Source: JAABYT01 sp964194585 (lineage in GTDB: Bacteria; Pseudomonadota; Gammaproteobacteria; HK1). Taken from it: DNA of 6,035 bases. The notes under the pieces were generated by a model. The model was not told where the DNA came from and ran no database searches. It worked only from the letters and a program-made list of their open reading frames with translations. Position 1 is the first letter of the stretch. Each line of letters starts with the position of its first letter. The DNA lies in assembly GCA_964194585.1 (NCBI GenBank), contig CAXMNG010000011.1:1-6035 (forward strand), in the 5' to 3' direction. Both the position numbers and the translations under genes were made by a program. Of the stretch, positions 1-5,088 are shown piece by piece.

Positions 1-105
1 TCGGATGACGATCTGCAGGACGCCCTGAATGCCTTCGCTGAGATTTCGGATGTCTACCAAAGTTGCGCCGACGCGCGGCCCGTGATCGCTTCTCTCCGCG
101 CCTGA
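1..105 (+). CDS. C-terminal end of an unrecognised protein (5' truncated)
   Basis: Frame 1 is open from the first base and ends at TGA 103-105, giving 34 residues that start SDDDLQDALNAFAEIS and end PVIASLRA. The piece is acidic at its start and looks alpha-helical. It contains no motif from which a family can be named. The frame is credible because it is open from the window edge, its third positions are GC-rich, and GC-rich hairpins follow its stop as is common after a gene end. The start and most of the protein lie outside the window, so the function is unknown. Confidence 0.5.
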   Translation, partial: SDDDLQDALNAFAEISDVYQSCADARPVIASLRA

Positions 106-133
106 CGCCGCCTGCCCTCGATTTGCCCCCCGG

Positions 134-153
134 CGTCCCGGGCACCCGGGACG
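134..153. repeat. Perfect GC-rich inverted repeat after the first gene
   Basis: Nine bases, CGTCCCGGG (134-142), are repeated exactly in inverted orientation at 145-153 with only two bases (CA) between them. In RNA the innermost pairs would open to form a loop, leaving a very stable stem. It lies about 30 bases after the stop of the upstream partial gene. No run of T follows it (the next bases are C-rich), so it is not a textbook intrinsic terminator. It could still stabilise a 3' end or form part of a Rho-dependent end. Confidence 0.5.
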
Positions 154-182
154 TCCGCCACCCCCCGCCCACCTCCTGACAA

Positions 183-214
183 GATCCCGGGGGCGCCCTT
201 CCGGGGCGCCGATC
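183..214. terminator. Candidate terminator-like hairpin without a T tract
   Basis: GGCGCCC (192-198) pairs perfectly with GGGCGCC (204-210) across the five-base loop TTCCG. The flanking GATC at 183-186 and 211-214 can extend the stem across a five-base bulge. Together with the inverted repeat just upstream it makes the 106-289 spacer strongly structured. No U-rich tail follows, so true Rho-independent termination is doubtful. The rest of this spacer shows no gene that I can support. Confidence 0.3.
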
Positions 215-289
215 CGTGACACCGTGGGCAGAAGCTATCCCGGACCGCCGATAATATTGCCCGTCCTGAAGTCGTCCGCTCCGTGAGAA

Positions 290-1099
290 ATGCCAAAGCG
301 CCCCCCGTTGCTGGATCGAGAGCTGTTTCGCGTCGCTCGGCGCGAGGCGCTGTCCTTCAGCTTCTGGACCGACGGCGTTGTCTATCCGTTGCTGGTAGGA
401 GCCATCGGAATTTCCTCGGCGGTGGTCGCTGGCACCGACGCGATCGCCGTCTCCATGGCCACGGTGGGCATCCTGCTCGGCCTTTCCCTCTGGGCGTGGG
501 GTTATGTGCGCCGCCGCGACCAGCATGCGGCTGTCATCCTGAAGGAACGCGCTTCCTATCTGGTGCAGAAGCGCGATCAGGAGCTGGTGCGCCTGGATGC
601 CAAGCTTCAGGCTGAGGGCATGATCGAGGCATCGGAGCAGATTCGCGAGTTGCGGGTGGGCTTCGATGGATTCAAGAAGGTGCTCGAGAAGAAGCTCGAC
701 AGCGGCGAACTCGGCTACCAAAAATTCCGGGTCGTTCTGGAGGAGCTGTTCTTGTCCGCTCTTGATAATCTCGAGAATGCCGTGGAGCGATTGCATGCGG
801 CGCTGGCAATCGGAATCGACGCGATCGATGAAAGAATCCGCCGCATCGAGGTGCTCGGAGACGATCCCGACAGCATGGAGATCGTCGAACTGCGGCGCGC
901 CCGCACCCGCTACGAGGCGCTGACGGAATCGGCAAGAGAACTGTTCCAACAGAACCAAGCCGTCCTGGCTACATTGCAGCATGCTTGCGCGAGAGTAACC
1001 AGCGTGCAGGCACACCGGGCAATGGCGCGCAGGGAACTGGATGCGGTCTTGGCCGAAGTATCGTCCTTGACGCGTGGGGTTAGCCTGGCAGGAACATAG
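290..1099 (+). CDS. Unrecognised membrane protein, two TM segments plus long helical tail
   Basis: This 269-residue protein matches no family I can name. After about 28 residues come two hydrophobic segments, about residues 30-48 (VYPLLVGAIGISSAVVAG) and 52-72 (ending LSLWAWGY), joined by a very short turn. RRRD follows directly, which by the positive-inside rule places both ends in the cytoplasm. The remaining roughly 195 residues are charged and helical with heptad-like spacing (for example ASEQIRELRVGF, LENAVERLHAAL), suggesting coiled coil and self-association. There is no enzyme motif. The best start is ATG 290; the preceding bases have only a weak Shine-Dalgarno (GTGAGA), so the start is moderately certain. 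The stop is three bases before the REP doublet. A scaffold or envelope-associated role is only a guess from the architecture. Confidence 0.8.
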   Translation: MPKRPPLLDRELFRVARREALSFSFWTDGVVYPLLVGAIGISSAVVAGTDAIAVSMATVGILLGLSLWAWGYVRRRDQHAAVILKERASYLVQKRDQELVRLDAKLQAEGMIEASEQIRELRVGFDGFKKVLEKKLDSGELGYQKFRVVLEELFLSALDNLENAVERLHAALAIGIDAIDERIRRIEVLGDDPDSMEIVELRRARTRYEALTESARELFQQNQAVLATLQHACARVTSVQAHRAMARRELDAVLAEVSSLTRGVSLAGT

Positions 1100-1102
1100 T
1101 AT

Positions 1103-1178
1103 CGTAGGTTGGGCTGAGCTTGCGAAGCCCAACATCCGGGCCGGCATGTTGGGCTTCGCAAGCTCAGCCCAACCTACG
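1103..1178. repeat. REP doublet (GTAG-type), perfect 33-bp inverted repeat
   Basis: The 33-base arm at 1103-1135 (beginning CGTAGGTTGGGCTGAGC) is repeated without mismatch in inverted orientation at 1146-1178, around a ten-base spacer CCGGGCCGGC. Each arm is itself a hairpin: GTTGGGCT (1108-1115) pairs with AGCCCAAC (1126-1133) around a ten-base loop. Each arm also carries GTAG near its outer end. GTAG followed by an imperfect GC-rich hairpin is the described form of REP elements mobilised by RAYT (TnpA-REP) transposases, and two REPs in inverted orientation correspond to a REPIN. No RAYT gene is in the window. The element starts three bases after the stop at 1099, so it may also act as a 3' stabiliser or terminator for that gene. 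Confidence 0.85.
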
Positions 1179-1186
1179 TTTCTTCA

Positions 1187-1220
1187 CCCCACCTCGCCCT
1201 TCGGTTGGCGTCGCGTGGGG
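1187..1220. other. Nested GC-rich hairpin upstream of the DUF2092 gene
   Basis: CCCCAC (1187-1192) pairs with GTGGGG (1215-1220), and inside it CGCC (1195-1198) pairs with GGCG (1207-1210) around an eight-base loop. It lies between the REP doublet and the ribosome binding site of the next gene. It could be a terminator for transcription from the left (there is no T tract) or a 5' leader structure. I could not identify a convincing sigma70 promoter pair in 1179-1283. Confidence 0.4.
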
Positions 1221-1265
1221 CCAGCATCTAGACTTTGCATGTCGATTGTCGACCGATTCAGCTTT

Positions 1266-1273
1266 AGAGGAGG
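1266..1273 (+). promoter_or_regulatory. Shine-Dalgarno that fixes the DUF2092 start
   Basis: AGAGGAGG lies ten bases before ATG 1284. The reading frame is open further upstream, to 1074 and through the REP doublet. This strong site and the signal peptide that begins right after ATG 1284 place the true start there. Confidence 0.8.
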
Positions 1274-1283
1274 CTCCGGCGCA

Positions 1284-2030
1284 ATGTCCGTACGACCACG
1301 AGTTCTTTTCCTGTGTGCGGCCCTGTTGTTCGCGCCCCTGGCAGTCGCGGATTCGCCGAGGCCGGGTATCGATCCACGCGTGGACACGCTCTTGCGTGAC
1401 ATGAGTGACTATCTCAAGGGTGCCAGCGAGTTCAGCTTCCAAACGCACGTCAACTACGACCAGGTGCTGGAGAGTGGCCAGAAAATTCTCTATGGCCGTC
1501 AGGCCGAGATTTCCATGCGGCGTCCCGATCGGCTGCACATTCTCGTCAATGGCGACCTGGTCCACGAACGTATCTGGTATAACGGCAAAACGTTCATCTT
1601 GATGAATCTGTGGGATCACGGATACGTAAAAGTGGAAGTGCCACCGAGGATCGACGACGCCTTGGATCTCATGGCGCGTAAGTACGGTATCTCGAGCCCC
1701 GTCTCCGATGTTCTCTACAGCGACCCTTACGCAATTCTCGTGGAGAATGTGGAGACCGGAACCTATATCGGCCAGCCCGTGGTACGCGGTGTGCCGACGC
1801 ATCATCTTGCATTCACTCAGAAGAACATCGACTGGCAACTCTGGATCGAAGACGGCGCGAATCCGGTGCCCCGGAAAGCCGTCATTACCTACAAGAACGT
1901 CACCGGCTCTCCGCAATTTACCGTGTGGCTGTCGAACTGGAATTTTGCGCCACGGTTGGCGGACAGTTTGTTCGAGTTCCTGCCGCCGGACGGAGCGCAG
2001 CAGGTCGAGATTGAGCCCGTCCAGCAGTGA
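1284..2030 (+). CDS. DUF2092-family exported (periplasmic) protein
   Basis: A 248-residue protein with a clear signal peptide: a basic start (MSVRPRV), a hydrophobic core at residues 8-19 and a probable cleavage after AVA at residue 22. The mature part has the pattern I associate with DUF2092 proteins: DTLLRDMSDYL near its start, MRRPDRLHILVNGD (78-91), then WYNGKTF, YVKVEVPPRIDDALDLM, a P..DVLYSDPY element, YIGQPVVRGVPTHHLAF and DWQLWIEDG..PVPRKAVITY. DUF2092 proteins are predicted periplasmic beta-rich proteins, possibly with a LolA/LolB-like lipoprotein-carrier fold; their function is not established. Length is normal for the family. The start is set by the strong AGAGGAGG site ten bases upstream. 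The stop TGA is immediately followed by the small exported protein gene, so the two are probably co-transcribed. The family assignment is from recall of the pattern, not from a search. Confidence 0.85.
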   Translation: MSVRPRVLFLCAALLFAPLAVADSPRPGIDPRVDTLLRDMSDYLKGASEFSFQTHVNYDQVLESGQKILYGRQAEISMRRPDRLHILVNGDLVHERIWYNGKTFILMNLWDHGYVKVEVPPRIDDALDLMARKYGISSPVSDVLYSDPYAILVENVETGTYIGQPVVRGVPTHHLAFTQKNIDWQLWIEDGANPVPRKAVITYKNVTGSPQFTVWLSNWNFAPRLADSLFEFLPPDGAQQVEIEPVQQ

Positions 2031-2032
2031 CC

Positions 2033-2392
2033 ATGCGATTTTCCTTCAAGCGCCTCTGTGCTTTGGCAATATTGGTGTTCTCGGCAGCGGCGCCTCTCGC
2101 ACAGAATCGCCTGGTCATCGACGTGTCCAAGGTGAAGCGCCCCCAGTCCACGTCAGGGGCTGTTCACTACCAGGGGACGGGAAGCGTGCGTCACAGTGAG
2201 CAGCGCACCTACGAAGCAGCACAGGATCGCCACGCGGTGCAGGCGGCGGAGAATCGGAACGAAGAACAGCGGGCGCAAGCGCGGCGTACCGCCGGTGCGC
2301 AGGGCCGGCAAGAAGGCCAGAGAGCGGAAGGCAGGACCTACGGCAAGGCCACTGACAGGCACGGGAGCGTGCGCCTGGATACGCTACGGTAG
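2033..2392 (+). CDS. Small exported Arg/Gln-rich protein, unknown function
   Basis: From ATG 2033 this encodes 119 residues. The N-terminus is a typical signal peptide: MRFSFKR, then the hydrophobic stretch LCALAILVFSAAAPLA, with cleavage likely around residues 20-23. The mature region has a short ordered-looking start (NRLVIDVSKVK). From about residue 50 on it is very rich in Arg, Gln, Glu, Ala and Gly (for example RNEEQRAQARRTAGAQ) with almost no hydrophobic residues, so it is probably disordered or a single charged helix, and basic overall. An alternative start is GTG 2027, which overlaps the upstream stop as GTGA and would add two residues. Neither start has a strong Shine-Dalgarno, so translational coupling to the DUF2092 gene is likely. 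I do not recognise a family. The stop is four bases from that of the convergent cytochrome gene. Confidence 0.7.
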   Translation: MRFSFKRLCALAILVFSAAAPLAQNRLVIDVSKVKRPQSTSGAVHYQGTGSVRHSEQRTYEAAQDRHAVQAAENRNEEQRAQARRTAGAQGRQEGQRAEGRTYGKATDRHGSVRLDTLR

Positions 2393-2396
2393 CGAA

Positions 2397-2954
2397 TTAT
2401 CGTGTCTGGTCTCTTCTGTGCCCCACGGAAGTGTGGCAGGTCACGCACTTGTTCTGAGTCTCCCCGAGAAAATACGGTTTGTGCGCGGCGAACGCTTCGA
2501 TATTTCTCGGAAAAGCATTCAGTAGGTTGGCGTGGCAGCTCAGACAACCGGAGTCGTAGACATACGACTCGCGGTCCTCGGCCAAGCCCTCCCAATCCGT
2601 TAGATCCGGGCCGTGGATGACCTCCACCCATGTGTCGCCCACCAGCCTTCTCCAATATGCCCACATGAAGCTCGGCGGGTTATCGTGGGGAAGGTGGCAG
2701 TCCGAGCAGCTCGCCTGCACGCCGTGAATGGATCGGCCCCCATGCACGTCAAATCTGTAAGACTCGCCCACGGGATCCATACTGTGGCAGGTGGTACAGA
2801 ATTCCACGCCCGAGGTGCGCTCGATGGCGTATTGCGCGAGTACCCACCCGATGGATAGCAGCAGGGGCAACACGATCACCACCGCGACAAAGACATAGAG
2901 CAGCGGGCCGATTACCCGTTTCGGCGGTGCGAACAATCTCAGGGTTCGTGCCAT
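2397..2954 (-). CDS. NapC/NirT-family tetraheme cytochrome c (membrane quinol dehydrogenase)
   Basis: A 185-residue protein with one N-terminal membrane anchor (about 14-40, VIGPLLYVFVAVVIVLPLLL onward) and four heme c attachment motifs on the periplasmic side: CTTCH (53-57), CSDCH (83-87), CLSCH (137-141) and CVTCH (170-174). The first is followed by SM (CxxCHxM, the methionine ligand position of NapC/NrfH), the second is the typical CHLPH, and the last is followed by SVGH, as in CymA/NapC. Length matches the family (about 185-200). Such proteins oxidise membrane quinol and pass electrons to periplasmic reductases (nitrate, nitrite, TMAO, fumarate). No partner reductase is in the window, so the acceptor is unknown. 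ATG 2954 is chosen because the anchor follows directly; GTG 2996 would add 14 residues and has only weak AAGG/GAGGGG signals. It may be co-transcribed from lpxC or separate: the gap to the upstream ATPase gene is 146 bases. Confidence 0.92.
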   Translation of the reverse strand: MARTLRLFAPPKRVIGPLLYVFVAVVIVLPLLLSIGWVLAQYAIERTSGVEFCTTCHSMDPVGESYRFDVHGGRSIHGVQASCSDCHLPHDNPPSFMWAYWRRLVGDTWVEVIHGPDLTDWEGLAEDRESYVYDSGCLSCHANLLNAFPRNIEAFAAHKPYFLGETQNKCVTCHTSVGHRRDQTR

Positions 2955-3046
2955 CGTGCTGCTGCAGTAAGAATTGTTGACGGGTGCTCGATCCACGGAC
3001 CCTTGTACCCCTCTGGTGCCGGGGCGATCGAGCAGTAACAGTTTAG

Positions 3047-3062
3047 ATCCTCATCGGAGGAT
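3047..3062. other. Small hairpin between the ATPase and cytochrome genes
   Basis: ATCCTC (3047-3052) pairs perfectly with GAGGAT (3057-3062) around ATCG. It lies about 40 bases after the ATPase stop in - strand reading and before the cytochrome start. No T tract follows on the - strand, so it is at best a weak attenuator or processing site. The rest of 2955-3100 shows no further gene. Confidence 0.25.
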
Positions 3063-3100
3063 TGCACAGTATCCGGTGGGCAGCTTTACCGTCCGGGCCG

Positions 3101-3913
3101 TCAACCGTCGCGGAACGCAGACAGATTCTGGCGCGCGTTTCCCCACAGGCGGGGCAAGATTCCTCGAAGCGTGGGAAACACCCGCTTGCTTTCACCATTC
3201 AGCAAGTCATCGACCATCGCGTTAATCTGTCCAGGGTGGCCACGAGAATCTCTGGAGATGCCGTCGATCACGGCTCGACTGAACGGTCCCCTGCCTTCCA
3301 CGCCCGCGTGATACAACCTCATGTCGATGTAGGAAGCGACTTCACGCTGATCCAGAGATGGAATACTGACTGCGTATATCGGCATGGGCGAGCGCGTAGA
3401 TCCGGACGCCCCACTCAACCGTGTCCGAAGCTCAGGCTTGCCCGTCATCACCACACAGTGATTCGCTGCTTTCAGCTCATTCTTCAGTGTTGCCAACCTT
3501 GCCAGACTCTCGTCACTGAGACTGTGTGCATTGTCGATCATTATGACGGCGATTTGTCCTCGCGTTGCGAGGCGATCGAGCCAGCCATCGAATTCTCTCA
3601 GCATTTCTCCAGTGGAAACATGAGTGGGCAAGCGCAGCTCCGCATTGAGAAACGTGACGACGTCATTGGCGGAGAACGAAGGCACCGCCGGAATTCTAAC
3701 GATGCGCCAATTATTGTCGGCACGGCACACGAGTTGAATCAACAGCGCCGATTTGCCGGCACCCTGTCCGCCGAGAATCAGCACTGGCGTTTCGTGGCGG
3801 CGGACATGCTCTTGAACGACATCCAGCCGCAATCTCAATGCCGGGGTCGCAAAGAAGTAATTGTCCAACCCCCGGCTCGGAAGCGGATCCCTGTTCGGGG
3901 CTCGAACTTGCAT
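3101..3913 (-). CDS. AAA ATPase resembling ExeA / DamX N-terminal domain
   Basis: A 270-residue soluble P-loop ATPase. In order: a short basic start; LDNYFFATPALRLRL (16-30), typical of the ExeA/DamX class; Walker A GGQGAGKS (48-55); Walker B IAVIMIDNAH (121-130); a sensor-1-like strand HCVVMTGKPELRTRL (152-166); and GHPGQINAMVDDLL (225-238), the lid end found in ExeA-like and DamX-like proteins. The acidic residue expected after the Walker B Asp127 is Asn128, where relatives have Glu or Asp. ExeA relatives assemble secretins through a peptidoglycan-binding part; DamX has a membrane segment and a SPOR domain. This protein has neither, ending about 30 residues after the ATPase lid. ATG 3913 is supported by CAGGAG seven bases upstream; an upstream GTG at 3952 is less likely. 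The gene follows lpxC by 39 bases, so it is probably in the same transcript. Substrate and partner are unknown. Confidence 0.85.
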   Translation of the reverse strand: MQVRAPNRDPLPSRGLDNYFFATPALRLRLDVVQEHVRRHETPVLILGGQGAGKSALLIQLVCRADNNWRIVRIPAVPSFSANDVVTFLNAELRLPTHVSTGEMLREFDGWLDRLATRGQIAVIMIDNAHSLSDESLARLATLKNELKAANHCVVMTGKPELRTRLSGASGSTRSPMPIYAVSIPSLDQREVASYIDMRLYHAGVEGRGPFSRAVIDGISRDSRGHPGQINAMVDDLLNGESKRVFPTLRGILPRLWGNARQNLSAFRDG

Positions 3914-3920
3914 TACTGCA

Positions 3921-3926
3921 CTCCTG
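3921..3926 (-). promoter_or_regulatory. Shine-Dalgarno that fixes the ATPase start
   Basis: Read on the - strand, CAGGAG lies seven bases before ATG 3913, inside the short gap after lpxC. It favours the 270-residue product over a 283-residue form starting at GTG 3952, which would directly abut the lpxC stop. Confidence 0.75.
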
Positions 3927-3952
3927 AATAGTGACTCAAAGGCGGCTCGCAC

Positions 3953-4921
3953 TCATGCGACGACACGCAGGCGCGACCACGCCTTTCTCATGCGATTCGC
4001 GGTGGTTGCGAGGGCGTCGGAAAGGCGCTGCAGCCCCGGCACATCCTCGTACTCGTCCAACATCACATACGACCATGCGCTCTCGTCAGAGATGAACTTG
4101 CGCAGCAAAGCCTGATTCAAACCGTGACCTGGCTTGTAACCGTGAAAGTGTCCGATAACAGGTACACCGGCGAGAGAAAGATCGCCGACGATGTCGAGAA
4201 TTTTGTGGCGTACGAACTCGTCCTGGAATCGCAAACCTTCATCGTTGACGATCCTTTCTCCGTCTACGAGGATAGCGTTGCGCGGCGAGCCGCCCAGGGC
4301 GAGCTCCCGTTCGTACAGGTCTTCGATTTGGTCGGCGAAGCCGAATGTGCGTGCGCGAGCAAGGTCACGCTTGAAGACGGGCTCGGTCATCACCACCGAG
4401 AGGCGTTGACTACCGACTGCGGTATCGGGGAAGTCAATTTCCGCGGTAATACGCGTAATCGGGTAGGGCTCGAGCCTGACGAATCTGTCGCCGTCACGGA
4501 ATTCAACGGTATCCTGCACGAGCATCGCCCAGCGTTTTGCTTCCTGGTCGACGATGCCGGCGCGTTCGATCATGGCGACGAAAGGCTCCGCGCTGCCGTC
4601 CAGAATAGGCACCTCGGGCCCGTCCAGCTCCACCACCGCGTTGTCGATGCCACAGCCCTGTAGAGCCGCCATCAGATGCTCGACGGTAGAAACCGAAACA
4701 CCGAACTCGTTCCCGATGATAGTGCCGAGCCGTGTGTCGACCACGTGGTGCCACAAGCCCGGAATGACGCCGCGACCCATGGGTACATCGTTGCGAACGA
4801 ATCGCACGCCGGTATTTATCCCGCCAGGCCGCACCAGCATGCCGATGCGGCAGCCGCTGTGCAGGCCGGTTCCAACATAGGGGATGCAGGTCTCGAGGGT
4901 ACGCTGAACTATGGACGCCAT
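3953..4921 (-). CDS. lpxC: UDP-3-O-acyl-N-acetylglucosamine deacetylase LpxC
   Basis: LpxC is the zinc enzyme of the committed step of lipid A synthesis: it deacetylates UDP-3-O-acyl-GlcNAc in the cytoplasm. The 322 residues cover the whole family length. QRTLE and GTGLHSG (17-23) open domain one. TVEHLMAALQGCGIDN (79-94) carries the general-base Glu81 and zinc ligand His82, and GPEVPILDGSAEPF (101-114) follows. In domain two, ARTFGF (190-195) and FVRHKILDIVGDL (236-248) supply zinc ligands His239 and Asp243, and KPGHGLN (263-269) holds catalytic His266. All key residues are present, so it should be active. ATG 4921 is preceded by AAGGAGG (4930-4936 on this strand) at eight bases, a strong site. 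LpxC usually sits after ftsZ at the end of the dcw cluster; here it is instead divergent from an AraC-type regulator and followed by an AAA ATPase. Confidence 0.97.
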   Translation of the reverse strand: MASIVQRTLETCIPYVGTGLHSGCRIGMLVRPGGINTGVRFVRNDVPMGRGVIPGLWHHVVDTRLGTIIGNEFGVSVSTVEHLMAALQGCGIDNAVVELDGPEVPILDGSAEPFVAMIERAGIVDQEAKRWAMLVQDTVEFRDGDRFVRLEPYPITRITAEIDFPDTAVGSQRLSVVMTEPVFKRDLARARTFGFADQIEDLYERELALGGSPRNAILVDGERIVNDEGLRFQDEFVRHKILDIVGDLSLAGVPVIGHFHGYKPGHGLNQALLRKFISDESAWSYVMLDEYEDVPGLQRLSDALATTANRMRKAWSRLRVVA

Positions 4922-5088
4922 GTGCCGTTCCTCCTTTACACTCGGTGCCGTCCGCGCGTAAGCGCCGGTCCGAGCTCAATGACCGTCCCCCGGACACCGG
5001 GGTGCACGGCTGATAACATAAGGGTTACCGGCGTCCGGGCCGTAATCACGGGGCGCCAAGTTCTTATCCCTGAATCCGGAGGTTGGCG
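4922..5088. promoter_or_regulatory. Divergent intergenic region between lpxC and the AraC-type gene
   Basis: These 167 bases separate two divergent starts and so should hold both promoters. There are two inverted repeats. One is a perfect CCCCGG-ACA-CCGGGG at 4988-5002. The other is an imperfect dyad with GGTTAC (5023-5028) facing GTAATC (5042-5047), one mismatch in the outer six, centred near 5035. A stretch reading TTATGTTATC on the - strand (about 5012-5021) is the most AT-rich part and a possible -10 region for lpxC, with TTACGG about 19 bases upstream as a poor -35. I cannot name a confident promoter for either gene. The dyads are candidate operators only by their position. Confidence 0.45.
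5078..5082 (+). promoter_or_regulatory. Shine-Dalgarno that decides the AraC-type start
   Basis: GGAGG lies six bases before GTG 5089 but 15 bases before ATG 5098, in the same frame. An in-frame TGA at 5071-5073 limits any longer form. The spacing favours the GTG start. Confidence 0.6.

Noticed and set aside
234..258. A GATAAT box (250-255) as a promoter for the two-TM protein gene
   Set aside because: The box resembles a -10, but no acceptable -35 lies 16-19 bases upstream; the nearest match, GTGACA at 216-221, is 28 bases away. Too weak to annotate as a promoter.
1074..1283. A longer N-terminus for the DUF2092 protein, reading through the REP doublet
   Set aside because: The frame is open, but the extra 70 residues would be encoded by the inverted repeat and would bury the signal peptide. 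The strong AGAGGAGG site before ATG 1284 marks the real start.
1164..1916. A long open frame on the - strand opposite the DUF2092 gene
   Set aside because: The + strand has a signal peptide, a strong ribosome site and a family pattern. The antisense frame begins inside coding sequence and ends in the REP arm without any motif.
2464..2510. An 8-bp inverted repeat (CCGAGAAA / TTTCTCGG) with a 31-base loop inside the cytochrome gene
   Set aside because: Both arms are within coding sequence and the loop is long. An 8-bp match at this distance is easily due to chance.
3062..3931. A long open frame on the + strand opposite the ATPase gene
   Set aside because: It is antisense to a gene with clear Walker motifs and a good ribosome site. 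Its translation shows no domain and has the His/Arg/Ser-rich composition of a shadow frame in GC-rich DNA.
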